Below are positions 8,611 to 16,879 of a stretch of 54,375 bases of DNA, in pieces; position 1 is the first letter of the stretch; every line of letters starts with the position of its first letter. The DNA lies in contig JAFMKU010000009.1 in the NCBI GenBank assembly GCA_017852795.1, positions 1-54,375 of the forward strand, written 5' to 3'. The position numbers were made by a program, and so were the translations under genes. The DNA comes from Candidatus Neomicrothrix sp. GTDB taxonomy: Bacteria; Actinomycetota; Acidimicrobiia; Acidimicrobiales; Aldehydirespiratoraceae. The notes under the pieces are model-generated. The model was not told the DNA's origin. It did not search any database and saw only the letters and a program-made list of their open reading frames with translations.

Positions 8611-9822
8611 ATGTCTGTTGACCATCGTTGCCGTCGCCATCAGGACGTGGTTGACCTCACGGTCGACGCGGCCTTCGACGAGTATCTTCCCCACGCCTGG
8701 CGTGAGCACGGTTCGTTGGCGGGACGTGGGGTAGCGGCTAAACAACTCCCCAATCTGGGTCTCCGAGTAGCGGGACGGGCCCTGACCCTGGCCGCCAACG
8801 GAACCAAGCTGGAGCTCCACGACGGGGTTAGTCAGGCCGACGTAATCGCCGAAATGGCCGAAGACGCCTTGTCCGATGTGCTTCAGGATCGGCAATCAAC
8901 CATGGGCCTCGCTATGACTTCCCGGGTGGTGATTAGCAAAGGGTCGCTCAACGACTGGATCTGCTGGGAACCGGCGTTGCGGGCGCTGCTGGACGGCCGA
9001 CCGGTGCACGAACCAGGCGACGTCACCATGGTTGACCCGGTTGGTCAACCCCTCGACCTCGACCGGCGCTTTCGGCTCGATGACGACCGGTCGGAGATGG
9101 CTCACTTCCTTCGCGAAGCCGGCTTTCTCCACCTCACCGGAGTGTTTGACCCAGCCGAGATGGCGCTGATCGAAACCGATATCGACGCCTCGATCGCCGG
9201 TGCCCGCAACGCCGATCCCGAGTTCTGGTGGTGCACCCTCGACAACGGCGACGAAGTCGCGGTCCGTTCCCTGAACTTCCACGAAAAATCGGCAGCCGCA
9301 CAGTCGGCCATCGGCGACCAACGTTTGGCCTGGCTGGCCGACTTGACCGGCGACAGCCATCAACGACCAGCAACCTGCGAAGGACTGGTCAAACCGTTGG
9401 GAGTGGTGAATGGGCTTTCGGATCTTCCCTGGCACAAAGACTGTGGGCAGGGGCTCCACAGCTACATGTGCAACAGCCTGACGGTCGGCATTTCGGTCAC
9501 TGGCGCCGACCGGATCAGCGGGGCCCTTGGGGTGATACCTGGGTCGCATCGGGCTAACACCACCGCGTCGTTTCGAGATCCCGAACTGGATCTTCCCAGC
9601 CGCCTGCTCGAAACCGTGACCGGTGACGTCACCGTTCACTGCAGCGACACCTTGCACCGTGCCTACCCGCCAACCGCGCATCCCCGCAAGGTCGTCTACA
9701 CCAGCATGCGGCTAGCCCCGCAGGCCGGCGATGAGGTCAAACCCAACCCGCGTTACAGCCGTGAAGCGCGCGGAGAACTGTCGTCGGTGCAAGGCCGGAT
9801 CGCTAGCGTCGCGCAAAGCTGA
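8611..9822 (+). CDS. Phytanoyl-CoA dioxygenase family protein with an extra N-terminal domain
   Basis: Residues 160-370 form a PhyH-type Fe(II)/2-oxoglutarate oxygenase: H275-x-D277 in LPWHKDCG, distal H349 in SDTLHRAYPP, and R359 in HPRKVVYTSMRL. GALGVIPGSHR is the typical strand before the distal histidine. Residues 1-140 are not part of the PhyH fold; the stretch LTLAANGTKLELHDG...TMGLAMTSRVVISKGSLNDW resembles an SCP2-like lipid-carrier domain, which I propose only tentatively. It is the third gene of the unit starting at 5833. A bulky hydrophobic or sterol-like substrate would fit an SCP2 domain, but this is inference. Confidence 0.78.
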   Translation: MSVDHRCRRHQDVVDLTVDAAFDEYLPHAWREHGSLAGRGVAAKQLPNLGLRVAGRALTLAANGTKLELHDGVSQADVIAEMAEDALSDVLQDRQSTMGLAMTSRVVISKGSLNDWICWEPALRALLDGRPVHEPGDVTMVDPVGQPLDLDRRFRLDDDRSEMAHFLREAGFLHLTGVFDPAEMALIETDIDASIAGARNADPEFWWCTLDNGDEVAVRSLNFHEKSAAAQSAIGDQRLAWLADLTGDSHQRPATCEGLVKPLGVVNGLSDLPWHKDCGQGLHSYMCNSLTVGISVTGADRISGALGVIPGSHRANTTASFRDPELDLPSRLLETVTGDVTVHCSDTLHRAYPPTAHPRKVVYTSMRLAPQAGDEVKPNPRYSREARGELSSVQGRIASVAQS

Positions 9823-9868
9823 CGCTCTCCAAGGGCAACGTCGCGTCGCTTGGCGACCCGTCGGTTGG

Positions 9869-10297
9869 CTAGTTCTCGTTGCGGGCGAACACCTGAGTGT
9901 CGTCGGTGAACGCCTTGAATTCGAGGGCGTTGCCTGCGGGATCAACGAAAAACATGGTGTGTTGTTCGCCGACACTGCCCGCGAAACGCACGTGGGGTTC
10001 GATCACAAACGGCATCTGCGCCGCGGTGAGCCGATCGGCAAAATCCTGGAAATCTTCCGGTGACAACAAGACCCCGAAATGGGGGACCGGCACCGCGTCG
10101 CCATCGACCGGGTTTCGACCCGCCACACCACCACCGTCCGGCACCTGATGAATGACCAACTGGTGGTCGAACATGTCAAAGTCAACCCAGTGGTCAGCCG
10201 AGCGACCTTCCGGGAACCCGAGCACATCCCGGTAGAAGGTACGGCACTGGTCGAGATCGTCGACCGGGATGGCAAGGTGAAAACGGGGTCGGGACAC
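9869..10297 (-). CDS. VOC (glyoxalase/bleomycin-resistance) family protein
   Basis: The 142-residue protein has two beta-alpha-beta-beta-beta modules, starting MSRPRFHLAIPVDDLDQCRTFY and ending FVDPAGNALEFKAF. H7, H73 (PVPHFGVLL) and E126 are in the usual metal-ligand positions, so a metal enzyme rather than a binding protein is likely. The start is GTG at 10297. It lies convergent with the PhyH-type gene and divergent from the amidohydrolase, 170 bases away. The family covers glyoxalases, ring-cleavage dioxygenases, epimerases and resistance proteins; the reaction is not determined. Confidence 0.8.
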   Translation of the reverse strand: MSRPRFHLAIPVDDLDQCRTFYRDVLGFPEGRSADHWVDFDMFDHQLVIHQVPDGGGVAGRNPVDGDAVPVPHFGVLLSPEDFQDFADRLTAAQMPFVIEPHVRFAGSVGEQHTMFFVDPAGNALEFKAFTDDTQVFARNEN

Positions 10298-10457
10298 GCC
10301 CTATGTGTAGAGCGCGCTGGGCGTCGACGCAAGACCGAATCAGCACCGATCCTCTCCGGCCATTCGGCGAGGGTGTCGGTGTCAGAGTCAGGGCCAAAGG
10401 GCGGTCAGCGCCTAGGGTTTGAGCAGTAGCACGCAGCAACGCTCCCCGGTCGACAAC

Positions 10458-10462
10458 GGAGG
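10458..10462 (+). promoter_or_regulatory. Shine-Dalgarno GGAGG of the amidohydrolase gene
   Basis: GGAGG sits 5 nt before the GTG at 10468 and decides that start. The 170-base divergent region upstream shows no other clear element by eye. Confidence 0.75.
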
Positions 10463-10467
10463 CCCCG

Positions 10468-12123
10468 GTGACCACCATCGTTTATCCAGCTCGACTGATC
10501 CGCACCATGGGACGAACCAACCCCACTGCGGAAGCGGTCGCGGTTCGCGACGGCAAGGTGGTGGGGGTGGGAACGGTCGCTGAACTCGAACACCTGCCCG
10601 GAGCGGTCGTTGATCGACAGTTCGCGAACCAGGTGCTGGTGCCGGGTTTTGTCGAAGCCCACAGTCACGTGTTCGGAGGTGGGGTATGGACCCACACCTA
10701 CGTCGGGTATTTCGGCCGAACTGATCCGTCCGGTGGCTACTGGCCCGGGTGTAGCACCATTGACGAGGTTCTGAGTCGACTCGCCCGCGCCGAAGAGGCG
10801 CTACCGGCCGGAGCGCCGTTGATGGCTTGGGGTCTCGACCCGATCTATCTGAGCGGTGAACGTCTGGTGGGACGGCACCTCGACACGGTGTCTGAGACAC
10901 GACCGATCTTTGTGATGCACGCCAGCAGCCATCTGGCCACCGTCAACGCTGCGTTGCGTCGCAGCGAGGGAATTACTGCGGCCAGCACCACCCCAGGGGT
11001 GGTACGCGATGAGCACGGCGAACCCAACGGCGAATTGCAGGAACCGGCGGCGATCAGTCTGGCCGGGGACGTTTGGAAACGTTTCGTGGGGGAGTTCGGA
11101 ACCGACGAAGCGAAATGGAGCTTCGCTCGAGACGGGTGCAACAACGGGCACACGCTGCTGGCTGATCTGGGAGCGAGTGGGTTTACCGAACGTCAACTGG
11201 ATTCTTGGCGCCGGGTCACTGAAGATCCGGCGTTTCCGGCCCGGATTTTGGTGGCCGCGTCACCGTTTGGATCTGCGGGGTCGGTCGAGGAGTTGGCGGC
11301 CCAGGTCGTTTCGCTTCGTGACCAGTCCACGGAACGGCTGCATTTTGGGGTGATCAAGTTGATCCTTGACGGATCCATCCAAGGTTTCACCGCTCGCCTG
11401 AACTGGCCGTTCTATTTCGATCCCCCGGCCGGAGCTGACCCCAACGGGCTCTGGCTGATCCCGCCGGAACAAATGCCCGAACTCGTTTCGGTGTTTCATC
11501 GCGCCGGACTCACCGTCCACTGCCATTGCAACGGTGATCAGGCCGTCGATGTCTTCCTTGACGCAGTGGAGGCGGCGTTAGCCACGCACCCCCGGGCCGA
11601 TCACCGTCACACCGTCCAACACTGTCAACTGACCACCGCAGCGCAGTACCGACGAATGGCGGCCCTTGGCATGTGCGCCAACATTTTCAGCAACCACATC
11701 TTTTACTGGGGTGATCAGCATCGGCAGTTCACGGTCGGACCAGAGCGGGCTGCGGCGATGGATGCCTGCGGGACCGCCGAGGCGCTCGGGATCTCGTATT
11801 CGTTCCATTCGGATTCGCCGGTGACCCCGCTTGGGCATCTTCAGGTGATGTGGTGCGCGGTCAACCGGCAGACGGCCAGCGGATTCGAGTTGGGAGCTGA
11901 GGAACGGATCAGTGCGGCGTCAGCGCTGTACGCGGCCACGCTGGGCGCGGCTCACCAACTCAAGTTGGATCATCTGGTCGGTTCGATCGAGGTCGGAAAG
12001 TACGCCGATTTCGCGGTGCTCGATGACGATCCGTTGACGGTTGACCCTAGCCAGCTTCGAGACATTGGGGTGTGGGGAACCGTGCTTTCAGGGGTTCCGC
12101 AGCCGGCTGGCGCCAATCAGTGA
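10468..12123 (+). CDS. YtcJ-type amidohydrolase (amidohydrolase_3)
   Basis: This 551-residue protein has the metal-dependent amidohydrolase layout. A small N-terminal beta domain leads into VEAHSHVFGGG (H65, H67). The TIM barrel carries VIKLILDGSIQG, a candidate modified lysine, then TVHCHCNGDQAVD and HTVQHCQL for further histidine ligands, and YSFHSDSPVTP with the catalytic aspartate. The C-terminal strand GKYADFAVLDDDP closes the family pattern. YtcJ-type enzymes hydrolyse N-acyl, formamide or cyclic amide bonds; the substrate is unknown. The stop TGA overlaps the GTG of the CobW-type gene (GTGA at 12120), and an MFS gene is coupled in turn. A metal-handling GTPase next to a metal hydrolase is consistent with cofactor delivery, which is inference. 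Confidence 0.87.
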   Translation: MTTIVYPARLIRTMGRTNPTAEAVAVRDGKVVGVGTVAELEHLPGAVVDRQFANQVLVPGFVEAHSHVFGGGVWTHTYVGYFGRTDPSGGYWPGCSTIDEVLSRLARAEEALPAGAPLMAWGLDPIYLSGERLVGRHLDTVSETRPIFVMHASSHLATVNAALRRSEGITAASTTPGVVRDEHGEPNGELQEPAAISLAGDVWKRFVGEFGTDEAKWSFARDGCNNGHTLLADLGASGFTERQLDSWRRVTEDPAFPARILVAASPFGSAGSVEELAAQVVSLRDQSTERLHFGVIKLILDGSIQGFTARLNWPFYFDPPAGADPNGLWLIPPEQMPELVSVFHRAGLTVHCHCNGDQAVDVFLDAVEAALATHPRADHRHTVQHCQLTTAAQYRRMAALGMCANIFSNHIFYWGDQHRQFTVGPERAAAMDACGTAEALGISYSFHSDSPVTPLGHLQVMWCAVNRQTASGFELGAEERISAASALYAATLGAAHQLKLDHLVGSIEVGKYADFAVLDDDPLTVDPSQLRDIGVWGTVLSGVPQPAGANQ

Positions 12124-13079
12124 GTTTCGCAGTGTCGGCTGAACCAGAACCGGGTGCCGGGGCCGTTGTTCCCGGTGCAGGGATGCCGTTGATCGAGACG
12201 GTGGTGCTCGGCGGGTACCTCGGGGCGGGTAAGACCACGCTGCTAAACGACATCATTCGCGGCGCCGATCATCGCACGGCCGTGATCGTCAACGACTTCG
12301 GCGCACTCGGGATCGATCAGCACCTGATCGAACGCTTCGACGGCACCACCGTGACGTTGGCCAACGGATGCATCTGCTGCTCGGTAGCCGACGGGCTCGC
12401 GGCTGCGCTCGCCGACCTCAACGAGGTACGACCCCGCCCGAGCCGGTTGCTGATCGAGGCCAGCGGGGTTGCTGATCCTAGTTCGGTAGCGGCGTACGCT
12501 CATCGGCCCGGGTTTCATCTCGACCTGGTGGTGGTGCTGGTGGACGGTGAACGGTTCGCAGCTCAGGTCAACGATCCGCTGGTCGGTGACGCAGTCGTTG
12601 GTCAACTACGGGCCGCGGATGTGGTGGTGATCAACAAGATCGATCTCATCGGACCCGCTCAACGTGACGCGGTTGAGGCGCAGGTGCGAACGCTGGTCGC
12701 GGATCGTCCGGTGATCATGGCTGAGCACGGACGAGTTCCGGTCGAACTGTTCGATCTTCCCGACCGTTTCACCGCCACCCCCGCGCAACCGGAACCGGGG
12801 GAGGGAACGGCGCTGCTGGTTCATGGCCTCGAATCGTGGCATCAGCAATGGTCGGGACCGATCGGGCTTGAAGCGCTCACCCGCCACGTAAACCACCTTG
12901 ACTCGGGAGTGATCCGGCTCAAAGGGATTGTCGAAACCGACCAGGGATGGGTGGTGGTGCATCGGGTCGGGGAACGCACGACGCTCAGCGATGCCCGACC
13001 GGTTGAGGCGTCGTGTCTGGTAGCGATCGGCCATCCGGGGGCCATCACCGAAACAGCGCTGCTACCGGAGCGACGATGA
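12120..13079 (+). CDS. CobW/COG0523 G3E-family GTPase, putative metallochaperone
   Basis: The protein shows the full G3E set: Walker A GGYLGAGKTT (about 31-40), the metal motif CICC (84-87) in NGCICCSVADG, EASGVADP, VLVDGE, and VVINKIDL. A CobW C-terminal domain follows from about residue 220 (LLVHGLESWHQQW...RLKGIVETDQGW). These GTPases insert or traffic zinc, cobalt or iron into client enzymes. I chose the GTG at 12120 because it forms a GTGA overlap with the amidohydrolase stop; the ATG at 12183 is an alternative giving a 298-residue protein that begins right before the P-loop. The stop overlaps the next ATG (ATGA). The neighbouring amidohydrolase is the obvious client candidate. Confidence 0.85.
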   Translation: MSFAVSAEPEPGAGAVVPGAGMPLIETVVLGGYLGAGKTTLLNDIIRGADHRTAVIVNDFGALGIDQHLIERFDGTTVTLANGCICCSVADGLAAALADLNEVRPRPSRLLIEASGVADPSSVAAYAHRPGFHLDLVVVLVDGERFAAQVNDPLVGDAVVGQLRAADVVVINKIDLIGPAQRDAVEAQVRTLVADRPVIMAEHGRVPVELFDLPDRFTATPAQPEPGEGTALLVHGLESWHQQWSGPIGLEALTRHVNHLDSGVIRLKGIVETDQGWVVVHRVGERTTLSDARPVEASCLVAIGHPGAITETALLPERR

Positions 13080-14221
13080 CCACCACCGTGGTTTCGCCGC
13101 GAACCCTGATCACCACCGCAGTGGTGGCGACGGTGGCCTGCGTCTATCCGGGGTTTTTGTTTGGTGCGGTCGCGGTGCAGGTGCGCGAAGAGTTCTCGGT
13201 TTCGGCCGGTCGGTATGGCTGGGGTACGGCGGCCTATTTCCTCGCAGCCAGCGCCAGTTCGGTGCTAACCGGGCGGGTTGTGCAACGGGTCGGGCCGCGG
13301 CGCCAGTTGGTGGCCTGCCTGATCGCCACCATCGTGCTGCAGTTGATGATCGCCGGGTTGTCAACCTCGTTTACGGTCATCGTCGCGCTGCTGGCGGCCT
13401 GTGGGGTTGTCAACGCCGCCAACCAGACCGCGGTGAACTTGGTGCTGGCCCGGGCCCGACTACCCCGGCTCGGTCTGGCCCTCGCGATCAAACAGTCGGG
13501 GATGCCGTCGGCGTCGATGGTCAGCGGAATCGCCGTCCCGTTGCTGGCGGTCACGTTTGGTTGGCGCTGGTCGCTTGCGCTTGGGGTGTCTCTGGCCGTG
13601 ATCGGGTTGGTGCTGGTGGTGCGGTTCGTAGATGGAACCGGGAGTGGGGAACTGCGTTCGGCTCGTCCGCGTTCGTCGATGCGGGCGCTGCTTTCGGCGC
13701 TGGTCGTTGGTTCGTTCCTGGCGTTCGCGGCCGGTGGGTTGACCTCGTGGACGGTGTCGTCGGGGGTCGATGCGGGGCTTTCGGAGTCAGTGGCTGGTTG
13801 GATGCTCAGCCTCGGCGCTGGTTGTGGGATCGCCATGCGTCTGCTGATTGGACTTCGGCTCGACCGCATGTCGGCCCGGCCGTACGCCGCGGTTGCGGCC
13901 GTTACCAGTATCGGGGCGGTGGCCATGGTTGGGCTGTCGTACCGCTCGGCCCCGAGCCACATGGTTGCCACGGTGTTGGCGTTCGGCGCGGGTTGGGTGT
14001 GGCCAGTGTTCAGCAACTTCGGGATCATGCGAGCCAACGGCGACGCTTCGGGGGCGGCGTCGGGAATTACGCAGATGGGGATCTATCTCGGGGTGTTCGC
14101 AGCACCGATCGTTACCGGCGCGGTGATCGACGCTCACGGGTATGGCCCAATGTGGCTGCTGGTAGCTGCAGTTGCCCTGGTCGGTTCGTTGCTGGCCTAT
14201 GCCATACGCGACGAGTTCTGA
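13076..14221 (+). CDS. Major facilitator superfamily transporter
   Basis: The 381-residue protein is strongly hydrophobic with about 12 predicted membrane segments. VLTGRVVQRVGPRRQLVA carries the MFS loop 2-3 motif (GxxxDRxGxR type), and a charged central loop (VDGTGSGELRSARPRSSMR) separates the two halves. The ATG at 13076 overlaps the CobW-type gene stop (ATGA) and has GGAG just upstream, so it is preferred to the longer ORF-track start at 13013. The third gene of a coupled operon, it probably imports the amidohydrolase substrate or exports a product. The substrate is unknown. Confidence 0.87.
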   Translation: MTTTVVSPRTLITTAVVATVACVYPGFLFGAVAVQVREEFSVSAGRYGWGTAAYFLAASASSVLTGRVVQRVGPRRQLVACLIATIVLQLMIAGLSTSFTVIVALLAACGVVNAANQTAVNLVLARARLPRLGLALAIKQSGMPSASMVSGIAVPLLAVTFGWRWSLALGVSLAVIGLVLVVRFVDGTGSGELRSARPRSSMRALLSALVVGSFLAFAAGGLTSWTVSSGVDAGLSESVAGWMLSLGAGCGIAMRLLIGLRLDRMSARPYAAVAAVTSIGAVAMVGLSYRSAPSHMVATVLAFGAGWVWPVFSNFGIMRANGDASGAASGITQMGIYLGVFAAPIVTGAVIDAHGYGPMWLLVAAVALVGSLLAYAIRDEF

Positions 14222-14233
14222 GCCTCGGCGGGT

Positions 14234-14252
14234 CCGACCCCAATCGGGTCGG
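14234..14252. terminator. Hairpin between convergent MFS and HxD-protein genes
   Basis: CCGACCC-CAATC-GGGTCGG is a perfect 7-bp stem in the 45-base convergent gap. There is no T-run, so it could act as a two-way hairpin terminator or simply be a stem. Confidence 0.45.
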
Positions 14253-14266
14253 TTGGGTGGAATGGG

Positions 14267-15262
14267 TTAGGCAGGCCCAGGGTTGGTCCGGTACGCCGAG
14301 TAGCAGCGGCTCAACTGTTGTCGGAGTTCGTCGGAGGTAACACCGTCACCGGCGAGTTCTTCTGGTTCCGGCCGTTGGGCGAGATCGGCGGCGAAACGTT
14401 CGAGGGCTTCGGCGACGTCAACGCCGTTCTCTCCGGCGTCGGCTAGGGCCTTTTCGTGCTCGTCTCGGTACACCTTGGCTTTCCACGACACCGAAAGCCG
14501 AACCTCGCGATCGCTGAAACGACCCAAAACGGTGCCGTGGTCGGTGATCTGCCAGTCGGTTCCGTCACACTCAAGTTCAGAGTCAAGCGTCATCCCGGCT
14601 GGACCGGATGAACCGCGGGGTCCGATCCGGGTCACTTCGTGGGGCATGAAATCGTTGTCGCCGACGATGGCGGTGTTCCATACATCGTCGTGCAACAACG
14701 ACGGTCCGTCTGGTCCTTCGGGCCAGTAACGAAACCCTCCGGCCTCGCCCTGATAAAACCAGGCCACCGCGGTCACGATATGCATCCGTTCGGCTTCAAA
14801 CAGTCGACTGACCCCCATGGCGGTCAACAGCCAGGCGGGAGCGGTCAGCCGGTTCAAGCCTCGAAACTCGGGGATGTCGGTGTGACTAAACCCTTGCCGA
14901 CCACAGGGGGTGGAAAGGTTGACGTAGACCTGTTCGGGGACCACCACGTCGGTTTGGTACATCTCGCGGGCAGCTTGGGCGAACCCAGGATGGTTCAGTA
15001 ACGGTTCGGCTCCGGCAATGCTCGGTTCGCCGAACGCCCACTGGCCGCGAAATGTGGGGCCGATCATGGCGTCGGTAAACACTTTCTCGCTGCCGTCTTT
15101 ACGGTTTTCGGCGACCTGGCGAGCGCTTCCTGAAGTGGCAAGCATGCGCCCCGGTTGCCAGTAGGGGCCGTTGGCTCGAGCCATGGCCCGGATCGCTTCA
15201 GGATCATCAACCACGTGGGTCATCACGATCGGAGCTTTAGGCGGTCGCACAGGTGCCAGCAT
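14267..15262 (-). CDS. Unassigned protein with a 2-oxoglutarate oxygenase-like HxD...H...R pattern
   Basis: I do not recognise a named family for this 331-residue protein. It has H127-x-D129 (QGFSHTDIPEFRG), H208 (FMPHEVTRIG) and R255 (DREVRLSVSW) in the order and spacing of a jelly-roll Fe(II)/2-oxoglutarate oxygenase, and GGFRYWPEGPDGPSL resembles the glycine-rich turn seen before the distal metal-binding strand. The C-terminal 60 residues are charged and helical. The start is the ATG at 15262; the track's 404-residue version would read through the SulP promoter and gene start. It is divergent from SulP and convergent with the MFS gene. Oxygenase function is inference from the motif only. 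Confidence 0.6.
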   Translation of the reverse strand: MLAPVRPPKAPIVMTHVVDDPEAIRAMARANGPYWQPGRMLATSGSARQVAENRKDGSEKVFTDAMIGPTFRGQWAFGEPSIAGAEPLLNHPGFAQAAREMYQTDVVVPEQVYVNLSTPCGRQGFSHTDIPEFRGLNRLTAPAWLLTAMGVSRLFEAERMHIVTAVAWFYQGEAGGFRYWPEGPDGPSLLHDDVWNTAIVGDNDFMPHEVTRIGPRGSSGPAGMTLDSELECDGTDWQITDHGTVLGRFSDREVRLSVSWKAKVYRDEHEKALADAGENGVDVAEALERFAADLAQRPEPEELAGDGVTSDELRQQLSRCYSAYRTNPGPA

Positions 15263-15351
15263 GTCCGAAGCGTAGTGCGGGCTGAAGGAACGCAAAAAGT
15301 GGGGGGTTGTTGGGACCGCGGTGGATGATCGGTCGCTTCGGCTCAACGGCC

Positions 15352-15357
15352 TACCCT
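15352..15357 (+). promoter_or_regulatory. Candidate leaderless -10 box of the SulP gene
   Basis: TACCCT fits TANNNT and is 6 nt before the ATG at 15364. No convincing -35 box or Shine-Dalgarno is seen. Confidence 0.4.
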
Positions 15358-15363
15358 GTGGGT

Positions 15364-16872
15364 ATGCCCGGAGTGTTTTCGCTACCCAAGCCAACCGTGG
15401 GGGACCTGATCGCCGGGATCTCGGTTGGGTTGGTGGCGCTTCCGCAGGCCTTGGCCTACGCGGAGATCGCCGGGATGCCACCGCAGTACGGCCTTTTCGC
15501 CTCCGCGCTTCCGCCGATTATCGCTGCCTTGTTTGTGTCGTCGAAGTATCTCCAAACCGGTGCGGTAGCCCTGACCGCGATTCTCACCTACGGCGCGCTC
15601 GAACCGTTGGCCACACCGCGCACCACCGACTACATCGGGTTAGCGACCTTGCTGGCGCTGCTGGTCGGCGTGTTCCGCATCGGTCTGGGGCTTTTTCGCC
15701 TTGGTGGTGTGGCCTACCTCGTGTCCGAACCGGTGCTGGCCGGGTTTACGGCGGGTGCGGCGGTACTGATCACCGCCAGTCAGTTACCCAAACTCTTCGA
15801 TGTCACCACCGACGGAAACGGGGTGCTGGCCGACGCGGCTCAAGCACTTGGGTCTCCCGGGGAGTGGCAGTTGGCCGCCCTCGGGTTTTCGGCGCTGACC
15901 ATCTTTTGCATGTACGGCGGACCGCGTCTGCACCGGTTGTTTCCCGGCATTTTGTTGGCGGTGGTGCTTGGTGGGGTGATTTCGTCAACGACCGACTATT
16001 CAGGTTCGACGATCGGTCACCTCGAAGGTGGTTTTGTGGAGTTCACCATCGACTTTCCGTGGGACTCGCTTGGCGAACTCTGGTTGCCCGCGATGGTTAT
16101 TGCCCTGGTTGGGTTTGCTGAACCGTCGTCGATTGCTCGCACGTTCGCGGCTCAGGAACGGACCCGCTGGGATGCCAACCGTGAACTGATCAGCCAGGGT
16201 GTGGCCAACGTGGCGTCGGCGTTTTCGGGGGCGTTTCCGGTTGGTGGCTCGTTCAGCCGCAGCGCACTGAGTCGTCTCGCCGGGGCCCGAACGGCGTGGG
16301 CTGGGGCGATCAACGGTGCGTTCGTGTTGATCGCCGTACCGTTCATCCCCGTGCTTGAGCCACTTCCGATGGCCATCTTGGGTGCCACCGTGGTGGGTGC
16401 CGTGATCAAACTGATCCGCATCGACCGTCTTTGGGCGCTGATCAACCAGAGCCGACCGCAGGCGCTGGTAGGGATCGGCACGTTCGTAGCCACGCTGGTG
16501 TCAGCGCCGCGGGTGGAGCGGGGTGTCATCGTCGGGGTGGTGCTGGCCTTGGGCGTGCATCTGTACCGAGAGTTGACCATCACCACCCCAAGTACTCGCC
16601 AAGGCGACACGCTTATCGTGGCGCCCGAAGGGGTGCTCTGGTTTGCCACCGTCCCGGGAGTCGACCGGATGATTCGCAGCGAGTTGGCCGAACACCGAGA
16701 CCTGCGCCGGGTTGAACTAGACCTCGCCGGGGTTGGGCGGTTGGACCTCACCGCCGCCGCGGCGCTGCGGCGACTCCTCGACGAGTTGGCCTCGGTCGGG
16801 GTGGCTATCGAGATCGTCAACCTCCGGTCCGGGGTGTCTCACGGGGTTGCCAGCCTGCTTGAACTCGACTGA
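15364..16872 (+). CDS. SulP/SLC26 family anion permease with STAS domain
   Basis: This 502-residue protein begins with the sulfate-transporter core: DLIAGISVGLVALPQALAYAEIAGMPPQYGLFAS is the classic first-helix signature (residues about 11-45). About a dozen further hydrophobic helices follow, including the SFSRSALS segment (GAFPVGGSFSRSAL). A STAS domain occupies roughly the last 90 residues (ELDLAGVGRLDLTAAAALRRLLDEL). SulP proteins move sulfate, bicarbonate or dicarboxylates with cation coupling, in the inner membrane. The ATG at 15364 is supported by the TACCCT box; the longer start at 15307 adds residues with no similarity to the family. The substrate is not fixed by the sequence. Confidence 0.9.
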   Translation: MPGVFSLPKPTVGDLIAGISVGLVALPQALAYAEIAGMPPQYGLFASALPPIIAALFVSSKYLQTGAVALTAILTYGALEPLATPRTTDYIGLATLLALLVGVFRIGLGLFRLGGVAYLVSEPVLAGFTAGAAVLITASQLPKLFDVTTDGNGVLADAAQALGSPGEWQLAALGFSALTIFCMYGGPRLHRLFPGILLAVVLGGVISSTTDYSGSTIGHLEGGFVEFTIDFPWDSLGELWLPAMVIALVGFAEPSSIARTFAAQERTRWDANRELISQGVANVASAFSGAFPVGGSFSRSALSRLAGARTAWAGAINGAFVLIAVPFIPVLEPLPMAILGATVVGAVIKLIRIDRLWALINQSRPQALVGIGTFVATLVSAPRVERGVIVGVVLALGVHLYRELTITTPSTRQGDTLIVAPEGVLWFATVPGVDRMIRSELAEHRDLRRVELDLAGVGRLDLTAAAALRRLLDELASVGVAIEIVNLRSGVSHGVASLLELD

Positions 16873-16879
16873 TCGGCGG

